DNA of 33,684 nucleotides from Arenimonas sp. Lineage in GTDB: Bacteria > Pseudomonadota > Gammaproteobacteria > Xanthomonadales > Xanthomonadaceae. The notes beneath the pieces are model-generated. The model made no database searches and was not told where the DNA came from. It was given only the letters and a program-made list of their open reading frames with translations. The position numbers and the translations under genes are program-made. Each line of letters starts with the position of its first letter. The stretch's first letter is position 1. The stretch spans positions 1 through 33,684 of the forward strand of contig NZ_JALHQI010000010.1 in NCBI RefSeq assembly GCF_022842045.1, given 5' to 3'. This document shows positions 12,930 to 19,792 of the stretch, one piece after another.

Positions 12930-12947
12930 CGCGGACCCCGGTCCGCG
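12930..12947 (+). promoter_or_regulatory. Hairpin just after the first pilin-like gene
   Basis: Arms cgcggacc and ggtccgcg (8 bp, perfect) enclose two bases, beginning 8 nt after the stop. It is the first of two tandem hairpins in the 87-nt gap. There is no T-tract, so it may act on mRNA stability or as a weak attenuator. Confidence 0.5.
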
Positions 12948-12963
12948 ACGTTGGAACCAACAC

Positions 12964-12986
12964 AGGGGCGGCGAATCGCCGCCCCT
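12964..12986 (+). promoter_or_regulatory. Second intra-operon hairpin
   Basis: Arms aggggcggcga and tcgccgcccct (11 bp, perfect) surround a single base, so in practice the stem is about 9 bp with a small loop. It lies 22 nt before the next ATG and has no following T-run. It could lower expression of the downstream genes relative to the first subunit. Confidence 0.55.
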
Positions 12987-13008
12987 GCCTCCGCCACGGA
13001 GTGACCCC

Positions 13009-13650
13009 ATGAACCGTACCAGCAAGACCGCGGGAGGCCTGCTCCTGCTTGCCACCCTGCTGGCCTGCCAGGGTGCGGCGGCCTACCAGGCCAACATTGC
13101 CGCCGACTCGCGCGCGCTTTACCTGCGGGTCGGCACCGGTGCCATGAACGTCACCGGCGGCTCCTACAACAACGGTGCCCGGCCAATCAATTTCACCGGC
13201 ATCCAGAGCGTGGTCGTGAACGTGCCGGCCGGCCAGATCGGCAACGGCACCGACCTCCAGATGACCGGCAACGGCGATCTGGTCAGCCACCTCGACAACT
13301 TCCTGTTCTGCAACCCCGGCCAGATCTACATCGGCGCCTTCTTCCGGCGACCCACCGGCGGCGGCGGGAACAACAATGCCACCGTGACCGCGAACTACCC
13401 CGCCAACCTGAGCACGCCGGCGGGCGATACCATTCCCATGAGCCAGATCCGCTGGGTCAGCAGCGGCAACGGCGACGGCGCGTTCCAGCCGTTCGCGAGC
13501 GGTTCGTTCACCGGCAGCGGCCAGCAGGTCGCAGCCTTCGGACGCAACCAGTGGAACGAAAGCTGCCTCACCTTCTTCTACGGCAACGACCAGGTGGTTG
13601 CGGCCGGCAGCTACACCAACACCGTCACCTATACCCTCAGCGCACCATGA
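13009..13650 (+). CDS. Second secreted pilin-like protein with a cysteine pair
   Basis: A 213-residue exported protein with a signal peptide ending near residue 25 (GAAA then YQAN). LLACQ at 17-21 is also a weak lipobox, so a lipoprotein cannot be excluded. The mature part is Gly/Asn/Thr-rich and predicted beta. It has two cysteines (FLFCNPGQ and NESCLTFFY) that could form a disulfide. The C-terminal strand AGSYTNTVTYTLSAP mirrors the ending of the first gene product, suggesting a minor subunit of the same structure. A GGAG ribosome binding site lies 8-10 nt before the ATG. The stop overlaps the next ATG (ATGA). No named family was recognised. Confidence 0.75.
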   Translation: MNRTSKTAGGLLLLATLLACQGAAAYQANIAADSRALYLRVGTGAMNVTGGSYNNGARPINFTGIQSVVVNVPAGQIGNGTDLQMTGNGDLVSHLDNFLFCNPGQIYIGAFFRRPTGGGGNNNATVTANYPANLSTPAGDTIPMSQIRWVSSGNGDGAFQPFASGSFTGSGQQVAAFGRNQWNESCLTFFYGNDQVVAAGSYTNTVTYTLSAP

Positions 13651-14111
13651 TCCGGTTCCTCGCCCTCGCCGCCCTGCTCCTCGCGCTGCTGCCCGCGCCG
13701 GCGGCGGCGCAGGCGTATCCGGTGGACGACTCCGCCAGCCAGGTGCTGAATGGCACCGTGCGCATGCGCTGGGACGATCCGGTGCCGCGCCCCGGCGCCA
13801 GCTCGACCATGAGTGGTCGGATGACCGTGATCGTACGCCTGGACGTATCGCCCTGGCTTGGCCGCAGCGGCCGCATCTACAAGAAGCTGGCGCCGCAGCC
13901 GCAGGCCCCGGTGCGCGCGCAATGGACCACCCGCGGCGTGATGCAGCCGGGCCAGCTCCGCGACGGCGAGCGCACCCTCGTGTACGCGGGGCCGATCATG
14001 AGCGCGATGCTGGAGGACACCTTCCGCGTCACCTTGCAGGCCGACGGCGACCGCCTGCCCGACCATTCCCGCCTCGAGTTCACCTTCGAGATCGAACTGG
14101 AGTCGCCGTGA
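13647..14111 (+). CDS. Small periplasmic protein of the fimbria-like operon
   Basis: A 154-residue protein with a signal peptide (MIRFLALAALLLALL to PAPAAA) and a mature beta-rich part of about 130 residues. Motifs that stand out are VRLDVSPWLGRSGRIYKKL, QWTTRGVMQPGQLRDGERTL, VYAGPI and a closing LEFTFEIELESP. There is no cysteine. I do not recognise a named family. Its place before the chaperone corresponds to a third subunit gene in archaic pilus operons, but it lacks the GxY-type C-terminal strand of the first two proteins, so an assembly or anchor role is also possible. It overlaps both neighbours (ATGA and TGATG). Confidence 0.7.
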   Translation: MIRFLALAALLLALLPAPAAAQAYPVDDSASQVLNGTVRMRWDDPVPRPGASSTMSGRMTVIVRLDVSPWLGRSGRIYKKLAPQPQAPVRAQWTTRGVMQPGQLRDGERTLVYAGPIMSAMLEDTFRVTLQADGDRLPDHSRLEFTFEIELESP

Positions 14112-14905
14112 TGAACTTGAGCGTTCGCATCGCGTTCGCCCTGCTGGCCCTGGCCGGCGCACTGCCGGTGGCGGCGCAGGGATTCGCCGTGCAGGTGTCG
14201 CCGCCGCGCTTCGAGGAATTCGCCAAGCCCGGCACGGTCCACCGCAACGTCATCGAGGTCACCAACAGCAGTGACGCCGAGGGGCGCTTCCGGCTGAAGA
14301 CCGCCGACTGGACGCTTTCGCCCGACGGCTCGGTCGTGTTCTCGGACGCACTGGCCGCCGGCAGCTGCCGTCCATGGGTGGCGATCGAGGCGGCGAACCT
14401 CGTGGTCGCGCCGAACGCGCGCCGCCGCTTCCGTTTCGAGGTGGCGGTCCCGGCGGACGCCGCCGACGGCCAATGCCGGTTCGCGCTGGTGATCGAGGGC
14501 GAGCCAGAACTCAAGCCCGATGGCTCGATCCAGGTCAACGGCCGCATCGCGATCATCGTCTACCTCACCATCGGCAATGGCGCGCCGGTGCTGACCCTGG
14601 TCGAAACCCGGGTGCAGCCGGTGCAGGGCCGCGACCTGCCGGTGGTCCGCATCCGCAACACCGGCAATGCGCACGCGCGGCTGGCCGGCTTCCTGGATGC
14701 GATCGGCGCCGACGGCCGCCGCCTGACCCTGCTGCCCTCGGCCGATCCGATCCTGCCGGGCGCCACCCGCGACATCCCGCTGGTCCCCGTCGCCGAGACC
14801 GCCAACGCACCGGAGCCCATGCTCAGCTTCCCGCTGCGCCTCAAGGGCCGCCTGGAGTCGCCGCCGCTGCGGCTGGACATAGATTCGGAAGTGGCGAAGC
14901 AGTGA
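14111..14905 (+). CDS. Periplasmic pilus-type chaperone, two Ig-like domains
   Basis: A 264-residue exported protein. After a signal peptide (to about residue 23) comes FAVQVSPPRFEEFAKPG and VIEVTNSS, the usual first strands of a PapD-like domain with the proline-rich edge. A second domain begins near residue 150 (YLTIGNGAPVLTLVETRV) and holds VVRIRNTGNAHARLAGFL. Two cysteines, Cys86 and Cys122, could form a disulfide in domain 1, as in archaic chaperones. Such proteins hold subunits by donor-strand complementation until the usher. The ATG shares one base with the upstream stop, and the stop overlaps the next GTG. The exact clade (archaic or CS1-like) cannot be settled by eye. Confidence 0.75.
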   Translation: MNLSVRIAFALLALAGALPVAAQGFAVQVSPPRFEEFAKPGTVHRNVIEVTNSSDAEGRFRLKTADWTLSPDGSVVFSDALAAGSCRPWVAIEAANLVVAPNARRRFRFEVAVPADAADGQCRFALVIEGEPELKPDGSIQVNGRIAIIVYLTIGNGAPVLTLVETRVQPVQGRDLPVVRIRNTGNAHARLAGFLDAIGADGRRLTLLPSADPILPGATRDIPLVPVAETANAPEPMLSFPLRLKGRLESPPLRLDIDSEVAKQ

Positions 14906-16887
14906 GGCCTGCGCTTTCCATCCAGCCGCTGGCGCTTGCCATCGGCCTTGCGCTTGCGCTCGCCGGTCCGGCGGCGCAGGCGTTCCCGCAAGACGCGGAC
15001 GAGGAGAGCGCGCCGGCCTATCAGGACCGCATCATCCCCTCCGACCAGCTCGCGCCGCTGCCCGAGGACGAGGGCGAAAGCTTTGACGCCGACGGACTGC
15101 CCCGCTCGCTGGACGTGCAGCTGCTCGCCAGCCGCACCGAGCGCGGCCCGGAGACCTTCAACGAGCAGGGCCTGACGGTCGGCGGCTTCTGGGAAACGCT
15201 CGACCACGGCAGTTTTTCGCTCGACGCGACCCTGCTGCACGCCGATCGCTCCCGCAACCGGGACGGAGACGGCTGGGGCGGCACCGCGACGCTGTGGCAG
15301 CGCGGCCTGTTCCTGGACGGCGGCTGGCGCGGCGACAACGGCGTCGGCGTGCTCAACACCGCGCTGCCGACCTTGTCGCGGGACCAGTACCGTTTCCTGC
15401 TGCCCAGCGTGCCGTTCGCCGGTGCCAGCACCGACTGGCGCCAGGCCAGCCGCAACCTGCAGCTGATGGGCTCGTATGGCCGCGGCGGCGTGTTCGATGG
15501 CGCCCGCGTGGTCGGCTTCGAGCGCTCCGACGGCGACGTCGCCAGCCTGGGCGCGCAGTGGGAATGGGCGCCCGGCTGGACCGGCGCCGCGACCGCGCTG
15601 GCCACCGACGGGCGCCTGGTGCCGGGCGGCGACGGTGGCGTTCTGGTCGAGGAAAACCGCACCCGCGCGCTGCTGGTATCCAACGGCTGGCGCAGCGCGA
15701 CCCAGTCGTTGACCCTGAACCTTCAGTCCAGCGGCGGGGACCCGGCCAACGCGCTGGGCGCGTGGCTCGACGGCCGCGCCGACCAGGGCCGCTACCAGCA
15801 TCGCTACGGCCTGTTCCGGCTCGAACCCGAACTTGCATGGGGCGCCTTGCCCATCGCCAACGATGCCGAGGGCGCCTACTACCGGCTCAACTACTCCTAC
15901 GCGCGCTGGAACTGGAACGCCGGGCTCGACCATATCCGCTCGGTGTCCGGCAGCAGCTTCGAGGGGCTGTACGGCAACTTCTACGGCCGCTACCAGGCCA
16001 GCACGCGCCTGGGCTACGGCGGCGGCCTGAACGTGCGCGATTCCGATGCCGGTACCGCCTACAGCACCCAACTCTTCGTCGACCAGGTCAACCGCTGGGG
16101 TCAGTCGCGGCTGCAGTGGGACTTCGTCGACAACGGCCCCAGCGGTGGCAACAGCTGGGAGGTCAAGCTCGACCACACGCTGCCGTTCAGGCCCGGCAAG
16201 CGGCTGTCCCTGTCGCTCAACCATGGCTCGCTGTCGTACTCGGGCGAAGCGGCCACCCGCACCACGTCGGTGGCGTTCAACGGCGGCATCGACCTCACCC
16301 AGCGCCTGAGCCTGGACGGCAGCGCGCGCTATGGGCGCGGCACCGGCCCCGCCGCTTTCCGCGGCACCGATCTCAACCTCAACCTGGCCTGGCGCTTCGC
16401 CCGCCAATGGTCGCTGGTCGGCAGCATCTACGAGAACCGCGGCGCGCGTCGTTCGCCCTTCATCCTCGACCCGCTGGCGCCGGACACCTTCATCGACATC
16501 CCGCGCGACCGCTCGCTGTTCCTCAGCCTGCGCTACCAGCATCGCGCCGGTACCGCCTCTGGCGTGCTGGGCGGTCCGCCGGGCAGCCCGGTCGGCAGCA
16601 TCACCGGAAGTGTGTACCTCGACGACAACGGCGACGGGCAGCGCGCGGCGTCGGAGCAGCCGGCGGCCAACGTGACGGTGCTGCTGGACGGCCTGTACGC
16701 CGTTCGCACCGACAGCAACGGCGAGTTCACCTTCCCGCGGGTCGCGGTCGGCGCCCATGTCGTCACCGTGGTTCCCGACAACCTGCCGCTGCCGTGGTTC
16801 GTGGACGAGGAACTCGATCGCCGCGCGGTCGAAGTGACCGTGCGCGACCAGCAGCGCGTCGACATCGGTGCGAGGCGCCAGCGATGA
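14902..16887 (+). CDS. Short usher-like outer-membrane beta-barrel with C-terminal beta domain
   Basis: A 661-residue protein with a GTG start overlapping the chaperone stop. A signal peptide ends near residue 27 (AAQA then FPQD). From about residue 60 to 555 there are many alternating amphipathic strands rich in Tyr, Trp and Gly (GLYGNFYGRYQAS, LGYGGGLNVRDSD, NLNLAWRFARQW), typical of a barrel. The end (about 564-661) is a repeat-type domain, GSVYLDDNGDGQRAASEQP followed by GEFTFPRVAVGAH, like carboxypeptidase-regulatory or SdrD-B modules. By position it is the usher. It is shorter than the usual 800-plus residues and lacks an obvious ~125-residue N-terminal chaperone-binding domain. CS1-type (CooC/TcfC) ushers are the nearest guess. 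Confidence 0.7.
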   Translation: MRPALSIQPLALAIGLALALAGPAAQAFPQDADEESAPAYQDRIIPSDQLAPLPEDEGESFDADGLPRSLDVQLLASRTERGPETFNEQGLTVGGFWETLDHGSFSLDATLLHADRSRNRDGDGWGGTATLWQRGLFLDGGWRGDNGVGVLNTALPTLSRDQYRFLLPSVPFAGASTDWRQASRNLQLMGSYGRGGVFDGARVVGFERSDGDVASLGAQWEWAPGWTGAATALATDGRLVPGGDGGVLVEENRTRALLVSNGWRSATQSLTLNLQSSGGDPANALGAWLDGRADQGRYQHRYGLFRLEPELAWGALPIANDAEGAYYRLNYSYARWNWNAGLDHIRSVSGSSFEGLYGNFYGRYQASTRLGYGGGLNVRDSDAGTAYSTQLFVDQVNRWGQSRLQWDFVDNGPSGGNSWEVKLDHTLPFRPGKRLSLSLNHGSLSYSGEAATRTTSVAFNGGIDLTQRLSLDGSARYGRGTGPAAFRGTDLNLNLAWRFARQWSLVGSIYENRGARRSPFILDPLAPDTFIDIPRDRSLFLSLRYQHRAGTASGVLGGPPGSPVGSITGSVYLDDNGDGQRAASEQPAANVTVLLDGLYAVRTDSNGEFTFPRVAVGAHVVTVVPDNLPLPWFVDEELDRRAVEVTVRDQQRVDIGARRQR

Positions 16888-17711
16888 ACCACGACCGGGC
16901 CTCGCTGCTGCTCAAACTCTTCGGCCTGGCCCTGGCCGCCGCGATCGCGGTCGGGCTGCAGGCAAGCGAGCGCGCCACCGGCGGCGCCGACCTTTACGGC
17001 TACATGCTGGTCGAGGGCCCGCTGGGCCCCACCTGCAGCTACGACTACGTGGACCTGGGCGAAGACGCCGAGGTGCTGGCGCTGCAGCCCGGCCATCCGG
17101 CGGCCGCCAGCGACGATTTCGCGGCGGTGCTGCCGCTGGCCGAGCCCTTCGAGTTCTACCAGCTGCCCAACGAGGCGCTGGTGGTGTCGGCCAACGGCTA
17201 CCTGGCCGCCGCCGGTTCGCTGGCGCAGGAAGACGGCGCCGACTTCAGCAACGACTGCAGCCTGCCGGCGCGTGCCGACAACGCCGCGGCGGTGCAGGAC
17301 CGCGTGTATGTCTACCACGACGACCTGCGCCCTCAGGCCGGCGGCCATGTCCGCCACGGCTATTTCCCGGATTGCCCGCGGCCGGCCGCGAGCGGGGCGG
17401 CCGAGCCCTGCACGGTGGTCGAGTGGAACCGCTTCGAGCGCGCCACCGCGCTGCGCAGCAGCCAGCCGCTGCGGGCACAGGCGGTGCTTTACCACCGCAG
17501 CCACGCGATCGCGCTGCAGTACGCCTCGGTCGACGACAGCCGTGCGGCGCAGGCCACCATCGGACTGCAGGGCCTGGACGGCCGCACTGCGCGCGTCGCC
17601 GGCTGCGACCTGCCGGATCGGGTCAAGCCCAGGCAGGCCGTGTGCTTCTTCGACCCCCGCCATCGCCCGGCGGGCGCCCGGCGCCTGGTCGCCGAGGCGA
17701 CGACGCCCTAG
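16884..17711 (+). CDS. Secreted six-cysteine protein, candidate tip adhesin
   Basis: A 275-residue exported protein. The signal peptide has a long N-region and ends near residue 27. The mature part shows FEFYQLPNEALVVSANGYLA and later VVEWNRFE and AVLYHRSHAIALQYASV. These resemble a beta-sandwich module common in secreted bacterial proteins (an F-Y...V-S-x-N-G start and a closing lqY strand). Six cysteines (PTCSY, NDCSL, PDCPR, EPCTV, AGCDL, AVCFF) would allow three disulfides. Being last in the operon, after the usher-like gene, it matches the place of the tip adhesin in archaic pilus operons; that role is inference. ATG overlaps the upstream stop, and its TAG shares a CTAG with the converging gene. 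Confidence 0.7.
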   Translation: MNHDRASLLLKLFGLALAAAIAVGLQASERATGGADLYGYMLVEGPLGPTCSYDYVDLGEDAEVLALQPGHPAAASDDFAAVLPLAEPFEFYQLPNEALVVSANGYLAAAGSLAQEDGADFSNDCSLPARADNAAAVQDRVYVYHDDLRPQAGGHVRHGYFPDCPRPAASGAAEPCTVVEWNRFERATALRSSQPLRAQAVLYHRSHAIALQYASVDDSRAAQATIGLQGLDGRTARVAGCDLPDRVKPRQAVCFFDPRHRPAGARRLVAEATTP

Positions 17712-18493
17712 CCGCCGGCGGCCATCCCGGCGCGCAGCAGCGCCGACAGCAGCGGCTGCAGCGCCGCGGCCTTGGCCGCGTCGTAGCGCACCGCGTCCTC
17801 GTCCATGTAGGTGGACTGCGCCAGTTCCAGCTGAACCGCGTCCACGCCCTGCGCCGGCTGGCCGTAGTGGCGGGTGATGTAGCCGCCCTTGAAGCGACCG
17901 TTGGCCACCCACGAATAGTCCGACTGCGCCGCCAGAACCGCTTCCAGCCGCACCTGCACCGCGGGCGAACAGCTGGCGCCCGCCGCGGTGCCCAGGTTGA
18001 GGTCGGGCAGCCGGCCCTCGAACAGGAAGGGCACGATGCCGCGGATGGAGTGTCCTTCCCACAGCAGCACGCGGCCATGGCGTTCGCGCAGGCGGGCGAG
18101 CTCCTCCGCCAGGGCGTCGTGGTAAGGCCGCCAATAGGTTTCCACGCGCGACTGCACTTCGTCGGCACCGGGCGCCTGGCCCGGCAGGTACACCGGCTCG
18201 CCGTCGAAGCGCACCGCCGGGCACAGGCCGGTGGTGTTCTGCCCGGGATACAGCGAGACGTCGTCCGGCGGTCGGTTGAGGTCGACCACGTAGCGCGAGA
18301 AGCGCGGCACCAGCACCGACGCACCGAGTGCGCGCGCGAAGGCGTACAGGCGGCTGACGAACCAGTCGGTGTCGGGCACGGCGCGCGCCGCGGGCTGCAA
18401 ACGCGCGGCGATGTCGTCGGGCACCGCGGTGCCATCGTGCGGCAGGCTCACCAGCAGCGGCGCCTCGCCGCGATGCAGGGTGCAGGCGCTCAT
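17708..18493 (-). CDS. N-formylglutamate amidohydrolase family enzyme
   Basis: A 261-residue hydrolase of the N-formylglutamate deformylase (HutG-type FGase) family, which releases formate and glutamate at the end of one histidine-degradation route. Visible marks are LVSLPHDGTAVPD near the N-terminus, YVVDLNRPPDD, and LLWEGHSIRGIVP, the metal-binding surroundings in this fold. No other hut gene is present here. Instead its ATG overlaps the stop of a DadA-like oxidase gene, so the true substrate may be another N-acyl amino acid. The stop shares CTAG with the converging adhesin-like gene. Confidence 0.85.
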   Translation of the reverse strand: MSACTLHRGEAPLLVSLPHDGTAVPDDIAARLQPAARAVPDTDWFVSRLYAFARALGASVLVPRFSRYVVDLNRPPDDVSLYPGQNTTGLCPAVRFDGEPVYLPGQAPGADEVQSRVETYWRPYHDALAEELARLRERHGRVLLWEGHSIRGIVPFLFEGRLPDLNLGTAAGASCSPAVQVRLEAVLAAQSDYSWVANGRFKGGYITRHYGQPAQGVDAVQLELAQSTYMDEDAVRYDAAKAAALQPLLSALLRAGMAAGG

Positions 18494-19758
18494 GCGCCCC
18501 GCCCCTGGAACCGCGAGGGCGCGTACGGCGCCGGGTCGACCGGCGGCGCCCGGCCCAGCATCAGGTCGGCCACCAGCCGGCCGGTGCCGGCCGCCATGCC
18601 CATGCCCATCATGCCGTGGCCGGTGGCCAGCCACAGGTTGCTGTGCTTGGGCGAACGGCCGATCAGCGGCAGGTCGTCCACGCTCATCGGCCGCCAGCCG
18701 CACCACGGCTCGCGCTTCGCGCCGCCGGGCGGCGAGGCGAGGTACTCGGCCGCGCCGCGCTCGAGCGCGGCCAGCCGGGTTTCGTTCAAGCGGTCGTCGT
18801 AGCCGCTGAATTCCATCGTGCTGCCTAGCCGGAACCCGTCGGCCCAGGCCGTGACGCAGACGCTGCGCTCCTTCAGCACCAGCGGCCGGCGCGGCACCAC
18901 GGCCGGGCGGTCGTAGGTGATCGAATAGCCCTTGCCCGGCTGCACCGGGATCTCGAGCCCGAGCATCTGGCCGAAGCGCGGCGACCAGGCGCCCATCGCC
19001 AGCAGCACCTTGCCGCCGCTGCGGCGGCCTTCGCTGGTCTGCACCGCATCGATGCCGTTGCGGCCGCGCTCCAGGCCGCCCACCAGCACGCCTTCCTCGA
19101 TCACGCCGCCGGCCTCGCGCACGATGCGCGCCAGCTCGGCGGTGTAGCGGTCGGGTCGCAGCTGGGCGTCGCCCGGGAAGTGGATGGCGCCGGCCAGGCC
19201 GGGGCGCAGCGCGGGTTCGTCGGCCGCCAGCGCGGCGCCGTCGAGCACCCGGGCCACGATGCCCAGCTCGGCCAGCAGGCCCAGGTCGCGCTGCTGCTTC
19301 TCCAGCGCCCGGCGGCTGCGGAAGACGTAGTGGAAGCCCGAGGCCTCGAAGCCGCAGTCCAGGCCCTGGCCGTAGACGAGGTCCTCCGTGAGCGCACGCG
19401 AGAGATTGAGCAGCGCGCCCTTGGCCACGCCGCTCTGGCGCCAGTCGGTGGCGTTGCAGCGGCCAGCCACGCGCATCAGCCAGCGCATCAGCGCCGGGTC
19501 CCAGCGCGGCTTGATGTAGAGCGGCGCCGACGGGCTCAGCATCCAGCGCAGCGCCTGGCCCACCATGCCCGGGGCCGCCAGCGGCGGCGCGTGGCTGGGC
19601 GTCAGCGTGCCGCAGTTGCCCCAGGAAGCGCCGCCGCCGACCCGGCCCTGGTCGAGGACGCGCACCGAGCGGCCCTCGGACAGCAGGTAGTGCGCGCAGG
19701 CCAGGCCGATCACGCCGCCGCCCAGGATCAGGACATCCGCATCGCCGCTTTCGTTCAT
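18490..19758 (-). CDS. DadA-like FAD-dependent D-amino acid dehydrogenase/oxidase
   Basis: A 422-residue flavoprotein of the DAO/DadA family. The Rossmann FAD motif is DVLILGGGVIGLACAHYL (8-25) with the acidic strand end near RVLDQG. GNCGTLTPSHA follows, and the C-terminal FAD motif is GWRPMSVDDLPLIG and LATGHGMMGMGMA. Relatives oxidise D-amino acids or cis-4-hydroxy-D-proline and pass electrons to the respiratory chain. The choice between them cannot be made by eye, as no hydroxyproline epimerase gene lies nearby. It is coupled to the FGase-like gene by a 4-nt overlap, and a TAAACT box lies just 6 nt before its ATG. Confidence 0.85.
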   Translation of the reverse strand: MNESGDADVLILGGGVIGLACAHYLLSEGRSVRVLDQGRVGGGASWGNCGTLTPSHAPPLAAPGMVGQALRWMLSPSAPLYIKPRWDPALMRWLMRVAGRCNATDWRQSGVAKGALLNLSRALTEDLVYGQGLDCGFEASGFHYVFRSRRALEKQQRDLGLLAELGIVARVLDGAALAADEPALRPGLAGAIHFPGDAQLRPDRYTAELARIVREAGGVIEEGVLVGGLERGRNGIDAVQTSEGRRSGGKVLLAMGAWSPRFGQMLGLEIPVQPGKGYSITYDRPAVVPRRPLVLKERSVCVTAWADGFRLGSTMEFSGYDDRLNETRLAALERGAAEYLASPPGGAKREPWCGWRPMSVDDLPLIGRSPKHSNLWLATGHGMMGMGMAAGTGRLVADLMLGRAPPVDPAPYAPSRFQGRGA

Positions 19759-19764
19759 GCGCGT

Positions 19765-19770
19765 AGTTTA
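19765..19770 (-). promoter_or_regulatory. Candidate -10 element, near-leaderless start of the DadA-like gene
   Basis: The minus strand reads TAAACT 6 nt upstream of the ATG at 19758, so transcription would begin at about the start codon. No Shine-Dalgarno sequence fits in the space. Only 34 nt separate this gene from the upstream DUF418 gene. Confidence 0.3.
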
Positions 19771-19792
19771 CCCGCGGGCCCGTGGCCGCCGG

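Noticed and set aside
12964-12986. Rho-independent terminator inside the operon
   Set aside because: The stem is strong but no T-run follows, and the next gene has a good ribosome binding site shortly after.
14560-16758. Minus-strand open frame of ~730 codons opposite the usher-like gene
   Set aside because: Antisense shadow; the plus strand has a signal peptide, coupled starts and barrel pattern, while this frame has none.
14902-16887. Classical FimD/PapC usher
   Set aside because: Too short, no N-terminal domain seen, and the C-terminal domain is a repeat type; called usher-like only.
12352-17711. Recently transferred genomic island
   Set aside because: No tRNA, integrase, direct repeats or composition change at the borders; codon use matches the flanks.
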